Source of the DNA: JALHRI01 sp044351685
GTDB lineage: Bacteria; Pseudomonadota; Alphaproteobacteria; Rickettsiales; UBA3002
Direction: 5' to 3'
NCBI GenBank assembly: GCA_044351685.1
Contig: JBILFK010000075.1
Coordinates: 1 to 7,260, forward strand
Length of the DNA: 7,260 nucleotides
Part shown: piece by piece, positions 1 through 5,783 of the stretch
How positions within the stretch are numbered: position 1 is the first letter of the stretch
Layout: each line of letters begins with the position of its first letter
The notes under the pieces: generated by a model
The model's input: only the letters and a program-made list of their open reading frames with translations
Databases searched by the model: none
Told to the model about the DNA's origin: nothing
Program-made: the position numbers and the translations under genes

Positions 1-792
1 TTCTTGAACAAGTGCGACATGGTGGATGACAAAGAACTGCTGGATCTGGTGGAACTGGAAGTACGCGAACTGCTCAGCAAATACGATTTCCCCGGCGACA
101 CGATCCCGATCATTCATGGTTCGGCATTGAGCGCGCTGGAAGGCAAATCGGATGGTTTCGGTAAAGAAGCGATCCAGAAGCTGATGGATGCCGTGGATGC
201 CTCGATTCCGCAGCCTGAGCGCCCTGTTGATAAGCCATTCCTGATGCCTGTGGAAGACGTGTTCTCGATTTCGGGCCGTGGTACGGTAGTAACTGGCCGC
301 GTTGAGCGCGGGATCGTAAAAGTGGGTGAAGAGATCGAGATCATCGGTCTGAAAGACACGCAGAAAAGCACCTGCACGGGCGTTGAAATGTTCCGCAAGC
401 TGCTTGATGAAGGTCAGGCTGGCGATAACGTGGGCATTCTGCTGCGCGGCACGAAGCGTGAAGATGTTGAGCGTGGCCAAGTGTTGGCGAAGCCCGGCAG
501 CATCACGCCGCACACGACGTTTGAAGCTGAGGCGTATGTTCTCACCAAAGAAGAAGGTGGCCGTCATACGCCATTCTTCACCAACTACCGTCCACAGTTT
601 TACTTCCGCACGACCGACGTGACGGGCATGGTGAAGCTGCCAGAAGGTGTTGAGATGGTGATGCCTGGCGATAACATTAAAATGCACATTGAGCTGATTG
701 CACCGATCGCGATGGATCAAGGTCTGCGCTTCGCAATTCGCGAAGGTGGCCGCACCGTTGGCGCCGGCGTCGTCGCGAAAATTGTGAAGTAG
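1..792 (+). CDS. tuf: Elongation factor Tu, 5'-truncated by window edge
   Basis: EF-Tu is the cytoplasmic GTPase that carries aminoacyl-tRNA to the ribosomal A site. The open frame runs in from base 1 (F-L-N-K-C-D), so about 130 N-terminal residues, including the P-loop and switch regions, lie outside the window. Visible: the G4 guanine-specificity motif NKCD at residues 3-6 of the fragment, the G5 region GSALSALEG at about 40-48, then the domain II block (FSISGRGTVVTGRVERG) and domain III (GGRHTPFFTNYRPQFYFRT, and the C-terminal block FAIREGGRTVGAGVVAKIVK). The 263 visible residues plus the missing part match the usual 395 or so. The TTG at 4 is an internal Leu codon, not a start. It ends in TAG, 17 nt before rpsJ, the position of the tuf copy that closes the str operon in many Pseudomonadota. 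Whether a second tuf copy exists cannot be seen here. Confidence 0.98.
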   Translation, partial: FLNKCDMVDDKELLDLVELEVRELLSKYDFPGDTIPIIHGSALSALEGKSDGFGKEAIQKLMDAVDASIPQPERPVDKPFLMPVEDVFSISGRGTVVTGRVERGIVKVGEEIEIIGLKDTQKSTCTGVEMFRKLLDEGQAGDNVGILLRGTKREDVERGQVLAKPGSITPHTTFEAEAYVLTKEEGGRHTPFFTNYRPQFYFRTTDVTGMVKLPEGVEMVMPGDNIKMHIELIAPIAMDQGLRFAIREGGRTVGAGVVAKIVK

Positions 793-797
793 GGAAT

Positions 798-802
798 AGG
801 GG
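798..802 (+). promoter_or_regulatory. Shine-Dalgarno site of rpsJ
   Basis: AGGGG lies 7 nt before the first of three consecutive ATG codons (810, 813, 816). This spacing favours initiation at 810, but 813 (10 nt) remains possible. The whole tuf-rpsJ gap is only 17 nt, so there is no space for a leader of the kind that precedes rpsJ in E. coli. Confidence 0.7.
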
Positions 803-809
803 AAACGCT

Positions 810-1136
810 ATGATGATGAACCAAAAAATTCGTATTCGTCTGCAAGCCTACGATCATGCCGTGCTTGACCATTCCGCCAAGGAAATTGTCAACACTGCAA
901 AACGTACGGGTGCGCAGGTGCGTGGGCCAGTGCCACTGCCACGCAACATTCAGCGTTTCACTGTGAACCGTTCGCCGCACATCGATAAGAAGTCGCGCGA
1001 GCAATTCGAAATCCGCACGCACAAGCGTCTGATCGATATCGTTGAGCCAACCCCACAAACCGTGGATGCGCTCGGCAAGCTCGATCTGGCTGCGGGTGTA
1101 AACGTAGAAATCACCGTGCTCGGCAACGCAGCATAG
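810..1136 (+). CDS. rpsJ: 30S ribosomal protein S10
   Basis: S10 is a 30S head protein that, as NusE, also joins NusB in transcription antitermination. The 108-residue product begins MMMNQKIRIRLQAYDH, matching the family start (N-Q-x-I-R-I-R-L-x-A-x-D-H). It carries the GPVPLPRN segment at 39-46, the long extended loop at about 54-73 (SPHIDKKSREQFEIRTHKR), and the closing TVDALGKLDLAAGVNVEI strand. E. coli S10 has 103 residues; the difference is the extra N-terminal Met residues and a short LGNAA-type tail. Three ATGs in a row leave the exact start open. I took the first because of the AGGGG site 7 nt upstream. Ends in TAG, 12 nt before rplC. Confidence 0.98.
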   Translation: MMMNQKIRIRLQAYDHAVLDHSAKEIVNTAKRTGAQVRGPVPLPRNIQRFTVNRSPHIDKKSREQFEIRTHKRLIDIVEPTPQTVDALGKLDLAAGVNVEITVLGNAA

Positions 1137-1138
1137 TT

Positions 1139-1143
1139 GGAGG
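1139..1143 (+). promoter_or_regulatory. Shine-Dalgarno site of rplC (decides the start)
   Basis: GGAGG sits 5 nt before ATG 1149. A TTG at 1137 in the same frame would extend L3 by four residues, but it overlaps this ribosome binding site and directly follows the rpsJ stop. The ATG is therefore the start. Confidence 0.85.
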
Positions 1144-1148
1144 AAGTC

Positions 1149-1886
1149 ATGAGAACCGGAGTAGTAGCACAAAAATTGGGTATGACCCGCGTGTTCGATG
1201 AATTCGGGCAGCACGTGCCAGTGACCGTATTGCAGATTGAAAACCTGCAGGTGACTGCACAGCGCACCACCGCGAAAAACGGCTACACCGCCGTACAAGT
1301 TGGTTTTGGTAAAGCCAAGGCTTCGCGCGTGAACAAAGCGCAGCGCAGCGAGTTTGCCAAAATGAATGTAGAACCAAAAAAGGTGCTTGCTGAGTTCCGC
1401 GTGTCGGAAGATGCATTGCTGCCGGTTGGCCAAGAAATTCGCGCTACCCATTTTGTGGTAGGCCAGTTCGTAGATGTGTCGGCACAAACCAAAGGTAAGG
1501 GTTTTGCTGGTGCGATGAAGCGCTGGAACTTTGCGGGTTTAGAAGCATCTCACGGTGTTTCGGTTTCGCACCGTTCGCACGGTTCGACCGGTCAACGCCA
1601 AGATCCAGGCCGTACCTTCAAAGGTAAAAAAATGGCTGGTCACTTGGGTGACGAGCGCGTGACCACGCAGAATTTAGAAATCGTACGCATCGACGAAGAG
1701 CGTAACCTGATTTTAGTCAAAGGCGCCGTACCCGGCGTGGATAAAGCGATTGTGCGCGTGACCGATGCTGAGAAGCGTGCGCGTCCTGCCAATGCGCCGT
1801 ATCCGGCTGTAAAAATTGAAGCCAAAGTAGAAGCTCCGGTTGCTGAAGCACCCGTGGCCGATGCTGAAGCAACGAAAACCGAGTAA
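1149..1886 (+). CDS. rplC: 50S ribosomal protein L3
   Basis: L3 is an early-assembly 50S protein whose internal finger reaches towards the peptidyl transferase centre. The start MRTGVVAQKLGMTRVF is the standard bacterial L3 N-terminus and lies behind GGAGG, so the TTG at 1137 is rejected. Central hallmarks are KGKGFAGAMKRWNF, HGVSVSHRSHGSTGQRQDPG and FKGKKMAGHLG. Gln151, in GQRQDPG, corresponds to the E. coli glutamine that PrmB methylates (Gln150 by my alignment). The product has 245 residues against 209 in E. coli. The excess is mainly a C-terminal tail rich in Ala, Glu, Val and Lys (about residues 217-245), which from memory is typical of alphaproteobacterial L3. It ends in TAA, 21 nt before rplD. 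Confidence 0.97.
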   Translation: MRTGVVAQKLGMTRVFDEFGQHVPVTVLQIENLQVTAQRTTAKNGYTAVQVGFGKAKASRVNKAQRSEFAKMNVEPKKVLAEFRVSEDALLPVGQEIRATHFVVGQFVDVSAQTKGKGFAGAMKRWNFAGLEASHGVSVSHRSHGSTGQRQDPGRTFKGKKMAGHLGDERVTTQNLEIVRIDEERNLILVKGAVPGVDKAIVRVTDAEKRARPANAPYPAVKIEAKVEAPVAEAPVADAEATKTE

Positions 1887-1907
1887 TGGCAGGAAGCGAG
1901 GCAAGCC

Positions 1908-2528
1908 ATGAAACTGAATGTAGTCACATTAGAAAATAAAGCCGCAGGCGAACTGGAGTTGGCAGATGCCATCTTTGGTCTGGAGCCACGCAAAGACATT
2001 CTGCACCGTGTAGTAGAATGGCAGCGTGCGAAAGCGCGTGCTGGTACGCACAAAACCAAAACCCGTTCCGAAGTGAGCGGCACAGGTAAAAAGCCCTTCA
2101 AGCAAAAAGGCACCGGTAATGCCCGTCAGGGTACGCTGCGCGCGCCTCAGCATGAAGGTGGTGGTCGTGCACACGGCCCAGTGGTGCGTAGCCACGCCTA
2201 TGACCTGACCAAGAAAATGCGCAAGCTCGGCATGCGCCACGCACTTTCGGCAAAATATGCCGAAGGCAAACTGGTGCTGATCGAAGAAGCAACACTGAAA
2301 GCACCAAAGACCAAAGATATCGCTGCGAAGTTTGCCGTACTCGGCTGGACCAAGCCGCTGATTATCACCGGTGCTGAAGTGAACGAAGCATTTGCAAAAG
2401 CTGCACGTAACCTGATTGGCGTCGATGTACTGCCAACCCAGGGTGCTAATGTGTACGACATTTTGCGCCACAAAGAACTGGTACTCACGAAAGAAGCAGC
2501 ACTCGCGCTGCAAGAGAGGCTGAAATGA
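1908..2528 (+). CDS. rplD: 50S ribosomal protein L4
   Basis: L4 binds 23S rRNA early in assembly, and its long loop lines the peptide exit tunnel. In E. coli it also represses its own operon. The 206-residue product starts MKLNVVTLENKAAGELEL, behind a GAGG site at 1898-1901. The tunnel loop is visible at about 50-91: KTRSEVSGTGKKPFKQKGTG, then NARQGTLRAP and QHEGGGRAHGP. Lys67 corresponds to E. coli Lys63, a known macrolide-resistance position, and is unchanged. Two loop positions look unusual: Asn71 where E. coli has Arg67, and Glu83 where I recall Arg in relatives. The C-terminal half (VLIEEATLKAPKTK, PLIITG, AARNLIGVDV) is standard. Its TGA stop overlaps the rplW ATG. Confidence 0.97.
   Translation: MKLNVVTLENKAAGELELADAIFGLEPRKDILHRVVEWQRAKARAGTHKTKTRSEVSGTGKKPFKQKGTGNARQGTLRAPQHEGGGRAHGPVVRSHAYDLTKKMRKLGMRHALSAKYAEGKLVLIEEATLKAPKTKDIAAKFAVLGWTKPLIITGAEVNEAFAKAARNLIGVDVLPTQGANVYDILRHKELVLTKEAALALQERLK
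2515..2519 (+). promoter_or_regulatory. Shine-Dalgarno site of rplW inside rplD
   Basis: AGAGG lies within the last codons of rplD, 5 nt before ATG 2525. The start codon overlaps the rplD stop as ATGA (2525-2528), which implies translational coupling of L23 to L4. It is the only overlapping gene pair in the window. Confidence 0.8.
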
Positions 2529-2872
2529 GCATTCTGAAAAAGAAAAAGAAAGCCGATGCTGCCGCCGTTTCCGATACGGTGAAGGCAAAGCTGTACGATG
2601 TGCTTGTTCGCCCGGTGATTACCGAAAAGGCAACCCGTGGTGCCGAACAGAACAAAGTGGTGTTCATGATTTCACCGACCGCCGATAAGACGCAGGTGAA
2701 GCAGGCCGTAGAAACCTTGTTTGGCGTGAAAGTCAGCAAAGTGAATACGGTGAATATCGCCGGTAAAACCAAGAAATTTCGTGGCCAAGATGGCAGACGC
2801 GACGATGTGCGCAAAGCAATCGTGACGCTTGCCGCTGGCCAAACCATCGATATGGCCGCAGGGCTTCGCTAG
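2525..2872 (+). CDS. rplW: 50S ribosomal protein L23
   Basis: L23 sits at the mouth of the peptide exit tunnel and is the docking site for trigger factor and SRP. The core begins YDVLVRPVITEKAT at about residues 24-37. Glu34 aligns with E. coli Glu18, the residue contacted by those factors. The loop KTKKFRGQDGRRDDVRKA (82-98) and the closing strand IVTLAAGQTI are also clear. The product is 115 residues against 100 in E. coli; the excess is an N-terminal extension of about 16 residues with a run of five lysines at 5-9, then Ala/Asp-rich sequence. An in-frame GTG at codon 19 has no ribosome binding site, whereas ATG 2525 has AGAGG at 5 nt, so the long form is preferred. Ends in TAG. Confidence 0.96.
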   Translation: MSILKKKKKADAAAVSDTVKAKLYDVLVRPVITEKATRGAEQNKVVFMISPTADKTQVKQAVETLFGVKVSKVNTVNIAGKTKKFRGQDGRRDDVRKAIVTLAAGQTIDMAAGLR

Positions 2873-2888
2873 TTGGTAGGAGAGAACC

Positions 2889-3731
2889 ATGGCATTGAAA
2901 CATTTTAAACCAACGACACCTGGCCAACGCCAGCTTGTGCTCATTGATCGTGCTGACCTGTATAAAGGTAAGCCGGTAAAGACACTGGTTGAGTCGAAAT
3001 CCAGCACGGGTGGCCGTAACAATATGGGCCGCGTGACCTCGTTCCAACGTGGTGGTGGTCATAAAAAGGCGTACCGCGTGGTCGATTTCAAGCGTCGTAA
3101 ATTCGATGTACCAGCGACTGTTGAGCGCCTCGAGTACGATCCGAACCGCAGCGCGTTCATTGCCCTGATTAAATATCAGGATGGTGAGCTGGCCTACATT
3201 CTGGCACCACAACGCTTAAGCGTAGGCGATACCGTGATTTCTGGTGACCGCGTGGATATTAAGCCAGGCAACGCGATGCCACTGAAGAACATTCCGATTG
3301 GAACCATTGTGCACAACGTAGAAATGCGCCCCGAAAAAGGCGGCCAGATTGGTCGCAGCGCAGGTGCGTATGTACAGCTTGTTGGTAAAGATTCGGGCTA
3401 TGCACAAATTAAACTGCGTTCGGGCGAATTGCGCTTGGTGCCTGCTACCTGCATGGCCACCATCGGTGCCGTTTCGAACCCCGACCACCAGAACGAAGTG
3501 ATTGGTAAAGCCGGTCGTAACCGCTGGAAGGGCAAGCGCCCACACGTACGCGGTACCGCGATGAACCCGGTCGATCACCCGCATGGTGGTGGTGAAGGTA
3601 AAACCGCAGGCGGTCGCCATCCGGTGACGCCATGGGGTAAGCCAACCAAGGGCTACAAAACCCGTTCGCCGAAGAAGCAGAATAAACTCATTATCCGCAC
3701 TCGCCATCAGGCGAAGGGCAAACAGAAATAA
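2889..3731 (+). CDS. rplB: 50S ribosomal protein L2
   Basis: L2 is a large core 50S protein needed for subunit joining and peptidyl transferase activity. The start MALKHFKPTTPGQRQL follows AGGAG at 2878-2882 with 6 nt spacing. Visible are the N-terminal RNA-binding region (GGRNNMGRVTSFQRGGGHKK, about 41-60), the OB-fold and SH3-like domains, and the C-terminal signature MNPVDHPHGGGEGKTAGGRH beginning at residue 225. Asp229, His230 and His232 align with E. coli Asp228, His229 and His231, so the key histidine is intact. At 280 residues it is slightly longer than the E. coli protein (273), mostly through the basic C-terminal end (TRHQAKGKQK). Ends in TAA whose last base is the first base of the rpsS ribosome binding site. 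Confidence 0.98.
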   Translation: MALKHFKPTTPGQRQLVLIDRADLYKGKPVKTLVESKSSTGGRNNMGRVTSFQRGGGHKKAYRVVDFKRRKFDVPATVERLEYDPNRSAFIALIKYQDGELAYILAPQRLSVGDTVISGDRVDIKPGNAMPLKNIPIGTIVHNVEMRPEKGGQIGRSAGAYVQLVGKDSGYAQIKLRSGELRLVPATCMATIGAVSNPDHQNEVIGKAGRNRWKGKRPHVRGTAMNPVDHPHGGGEGKTAGGRHPVTPWGKPTKGYKTRSPKKQNKLIIRTRHQAKGKQK

Positions 3732-3742
3732 GGAGATAACCC

Positions 3743-4027
3743 ATGGCACGTTCAGTTTGGAAAGGCCCATTCGTTGATGGCTATCTGCTTAAGAAGGCAG
3801 ATGCTGCACGCAGCTCGACGCGCAACAACGTGATTCAAACCTGGTCACGTCGTTCGACGATTCTGCCACAATTCGTTGGCCTCACCTTCGGTGTGTACAA
3901 TGGCAAGAAGTTTATTCCGGTGCTGGTAAGCGACGAGATGATTGGCCACAAATTCGGCGAATTCGCTCCAACCCGCACGTTTGTTGGCCATGGTGGCGAC
4001 AAAAAAGCAGTACCGGCGAAGAAATAG
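3743..4027 (+). CDS. rpsS: 30S ribosomal protein S19
   Basis: S19 lies in the 30S head, pairs with S13, and contributes to an intersubunit bridge and to the A-site region. The 94-residue product starts MARSVWKGPFVDGYLLKKAD, the family N-terminus, and carries TWSRRSTILPQFVGLTFGVYNGKKFIPV (about 33-60) and the C-terminal signature MIGHKFGEFAPTRTF (66-80). Length is normal (92 in E. coli). AGGAG at 3731-3735 lies 7 nt before the ATG and overlaps the rplB stop codon, so the two genes are tightly linked. It ends in TAG, 10 nt before rplV. Confidence 0.98.
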   Translation: MARSVWKGPFVDGYLLKKADAARSSTRNNVIQTWSRRSTILPQFVGLTFGVYNGKKFIPVLVSDEMIGHKFGEFAPTRTFVGHGGDKKAVPAKK

Positions 4028-4037
4028 GTAGGTAGTT

Positions 4038-4412
4038 ATGAGCAAACAAGCAAAACCACGTAGCCTGGCCGCGAATGAAGCGCGTGCGGTTCTCCGCAAC
4101 CTTCGTACCTCGCCGTACAAGCTGAATCTGGTCGCCGAGATGATTCGCGGCATGCGCGCCCAAGAAGCGCTGACCCAGCTGGAATTCAACAAAAAGCGCA
4201 TCAGCAATGATGTGAAAAAAGTGCTGCAATCGGCCATCGCCAACGCAGAAAACAACCACAATCTCAACGTGGATGCGCTGGTAGTGAAAGAAGCTTACGT
4301 AGGCAAAAGCATTACCATGAAGCGTTTTCATGCCCGCGCACGCGGTCGTGGCGCAAAAATTTTGAAACCATTTTCGCACCTGACCATCGTGGTGCGTGAA
4401 GCGGCAGAGTAG
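4038..4412 (+). CDS. rplV: 50S ribosomal protein L22
   Basis: L22 contacts all 23S rRNA domains, and its beta-hairpin lines the exit tunnel beside L4. The 124 residues start MSKQAKPRSLAANEARAVLRN, about a dozen more at the N-terminus than E. coli (110 in total). Hallmarks are LVAEMIRGMRAQEAL, KKVLQSAIANAENN and the hairpin ITMKRFHARARGRGAKIL. Met94-Lys95-Arg96 correspond to E. coli Met82-Lys83-Arg84, the triplet whose deletion gives macrolide resistance; it is intact here. The AGGTAGG stretch before the ATG (4026-4032) merges with the TAG stop of rpsS. Its own TAG is followed by 9 nt and then rpsC in the same reading frame. Confidence 0.98.
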   Translation: MSKQAKPRSLAANEARAVLRNLRTSPYKLNLVAEMIRGMRAQEALTQLEFNKKRISNDVKKVLQSAIANAENNHNLNVDALVVKEAYVGKSITMKRFHARARGRGAKILKPFSHLTIVVREAAE

Positions 4413-4421
4413 GGAGTAGTT

Positions 4422-5108
4422 ATGGGTCAGAAGGTTAACGCAATCGGGCTTCGCCTGGGGATCAACAAAACCTGGGATTCGCGCTGGTTTGCCGGTAAAG
4501 AATATGCCGATAAACTGCACGAGGATATCAAGATCCGCCGCTTCGTGAAAAAGCAGCTGGCACAGGCTGGCGTCAGCAAAGTGATCATCGAGCGCCCAAG
4601 CAAAAAATGCCATGTTTCCATTTTCTCGGCGCGTCCGGGTGTGGTGATTGGTAAAAAAGGCGCCGACATCGATAAAATCAAAAAAGACGTTCAAGCCCTG
4701 ACCAAAGACGAAGTAACGATCAACATCGTTGAAATCCGTAAGCCAGAGCTGGATGCAACCCTGATCGCCGAGGGCGTAGCCCAACAGCTGGAGCGCCGCG
4801 TGGCCTTCCGCCGTGCGATGAAGCGCGCCGTACAATCCTGCCTGCGTATGGGTGCCGAAGGTATCCGTATCAACGTGTCGGGACGCCTGGGTGGTGCTGA
4901 GATTGCGCGTATGGAATGGTACCGCGAAGGCCGGGTGCCACTTCACACCTTGCGTGCCGATGTGGATTATGGTATAGCCACCGCCCTCACGACCTATGGG
5001 ATCATTGGCGTGAAGGTGTGGGTTTTCAAAGGTGAGATCCTGAAAGAAGACGATTCGCAGCGTACGGCACCTGTGCCAGTAAGCTACGGTCAGCAAGGCC
5101 AAAACTAA
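4422..5108 (+). CDS. rpsC: 30S ribosomal protein S3
   Basis: S3 forms part of the mRNA entry channel on the 30S solvent side. The start MGQKVNAIGLRLGINKTWDS is canonical, behind GGGAG at 4412-4416. The N-terminal KH domain shows its GxxG loop as GKKG at 77-80, within RPGVVIGKKGADI. Arg130, Arg131 and Lys134 in AFRRAMKRAV align with E. coli Arg131, Arg132 and Lys135, residues tied to ribosomal mRNA helicase activity. The C-terminal domain carries SGRLGGAEIARMEWYREGRV and YGIIGVKVWVFKGEIL. At 228 residues the length is normal (233 in E. coli), but the tail after GEIL is neutral and Gln/Ser/Pro-rich, without the Lys/Arg-rich end of E. coli S3. It ends in TAA. Confidence 0.98.
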   Translation: MGQKVNAIGLRLGINKTWDSRWFAGKEYADKLHEDIKIRRFVKKQLAQAGVSKVIIERPSKKCHVSIFSARPGVVIGKKGADIDKIKKDVQALTKDEVTINIVEIRKPELDATLIAEGVAQQLERRVAFRRAMKRAVQSCLRMGAEGIRINVSGRLGGAEIARMEWYREGRVPLHTLRADVDYGIATALTTYGIIGVKVWVFKGEILKEDDSQRTAPVPVSYGQQGQN

Positions 5109-5144
5109 GAAGTAATACAGACATAAAACGAACGAGTAACGCAT
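5109..5144 (+). other. rpsC-rplP intergenic spacer with weak ribosome binding site
   Basis: This is the longest non-coding stretch in the window (36 nt), and it is AT-richer than its surroundings. It shows no inverted repeat, T-run or paired -35/-10 boxes. The only Shine-Dalgarno-like element is GAG at 5134-5136, 8 nt before ATG 5145, much weaker than at most other genes here. Confidence 0.6.
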
Positions 5145-5558
5145 ATGATGCAACCTAAAAAAACCAAATTCCGCAAGCAGCATAAAGGCCGCATTAGCGG
5201 TGCTGCGAAGGGCGGATACAGCCTCAATTTCGGTCAGTTCGGCCTGAAAGCAGTGGAGCCTGAGCGTATCACTGCACGCCAGATCGAAGCAGCGCGTCGT
5301 GCGATTTCGCGTCATGTGAAGCGCGTTGGCCGCCTCTGGATTCGTATTTTTCCGGATGTGCCAATTTCGCGCAAGCCCGCCGAAGTGCGCATGGGTTCGG
5401 GTAAGGGTTCGGTAGAATACTGGGCAGCACGTGTAGATGCTGGCCGTATCATGTTTGAAATTGATGGTGTGCCCGAGCAGATCGCACGCGAAGCGTTTGA
5501 ACGCGCCAGCGCAAAACTGCCGGTGAAAACCAAGTTTATTGCACGTATCGACGGGTAA
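5145..5558 (+). CDS. rplP: 50S ribosomal protein L16
   Basis: L16 helps shape the A-site tRNA corridor of the 50S and is a late assembly protein. The 137 residues begin MMQPKKTKFRKQHKGR. E. coli begins M-L-Q-P-K, so the first ATG (5145) rather than the second (5148) gives the expected length (136 in E. coli). Hallmarks are FGLKAVEPERITARQIEAARRAI, WIRIFPDVPISRKPAEVRMGSGKGSVEYW and DGVPEQIAREAFERASAKLP. Arg82 in VRMGSGKG corresponds to the arginine hydroxylated by RoxA (YcfD) in E. coli (Arg81). The ribosome binding site is poor, so efficient translation may depend on ribosomes arriving from rpsC (inference). Ends in TAA, 9 nt before rpmC. Confidence 0.97.
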   Translation: MMQPKKTKFRKQHKGRISGAAKGGYSLNFGQFGLKAVEPERITARQIEAARRAISRHVKRVGRLWIRIFPDVPISRKPAEVRMGSGKGSVEYWAARVDAGRIMFEIDGVPEQIAREAFERASAKLPVKTKFIARIDG

Positions 5559-5567
5559 GAGGAAGTT

Positions 5568-5762
5568 ATGGCACTCGATGAATTAAAAGGCAAAACCACC
5601 GACGAGCTGAATGCAAAAGTTGCTGAGCTCAAAAAGGAACTGTTTAACCTGCGCTTTCAAAAAGCCACGGGCGAACTGCAATCGACCACGCGTTTTAAAG
5701 CGGCTCGCCGCGAGATCGCGCGTATTTTAACATTCGTGCGTCAGCAAAAGAACGCCGCGTAG
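5568..5762 (+). CDS. rpmC: 50S ribosomal protein L29
   Basis: L29 is a small two-helix protein next to L23 at the exit tunnel rim. The 64 residues (63 in E. coli) read MALDELKGKTTDELNAKVAELKKELFNLRFQ followed by KATGELQSTTRFKAARREIARILTFVRQ. Both the ELFNLRFQ motif (25-32) and the R-x-x-R-R-x-I-A-R-x-x-T pattern of the family are present. AGAGG at 5558-5562 begins in the rplP stop and lies 5 nt before ATG 5568. The gene ends in two consecutive in-frame TAG codons (5760-5765). Confidence 0.97.
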   Translation: MALDELKGKTTDELNAKVAELKKELFNLRFQKATGELQSTTRFKAARREIARILTFVRQQKNAA

Positions 5763-5783
5763 TAGGGACTGGGAGAATAAAAA

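Noticed and set aside
1137..1148. TTG at 1137 as an upstream start for rplC
   Set aside because: It would place the start codon on top of the GGAGG ribosome binding site, and family L3 proteins begin at the ATG (M-R-T-G-V).
717..1487. Antisense open frame of 256 codons opposite rpsJ and rplC
   Set aside because: Same reasoning: it is fully covered by conserved genes and its composition is that of a shadow frame.
2530..2553. Possible slippery sequence in the A-rich lysine codons at the start of rplW
   Set aside because: The runs are five A's broken by G, so there is no seven-base shift motif, and no overlapping product would result.
1929..2588. Antisense open frame of 219 codons opposite rplD
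   Set aside because: Shadow of rplD, with Cys/Phe/His-rich translation and no recognisable domain.
5109..5144. Possible promoter in the AT-rich rpsC-rplP gap
   Set aside because: Loose -10-like letters are present, but there is no -35 box at suitable spacing, and the gene order argues for co-transcription.
3912..5315. Long antisense open frame of 467 codons across rpsS, rplV, rpsC and rplP
   Set aside because: It lies opposite four well-conserved ribosomal protein genes, its translation is rich in His, Phe, Cys and Arg typical of shadow frames, and it matches no family I know. It reflects codon bias on the coding strand.
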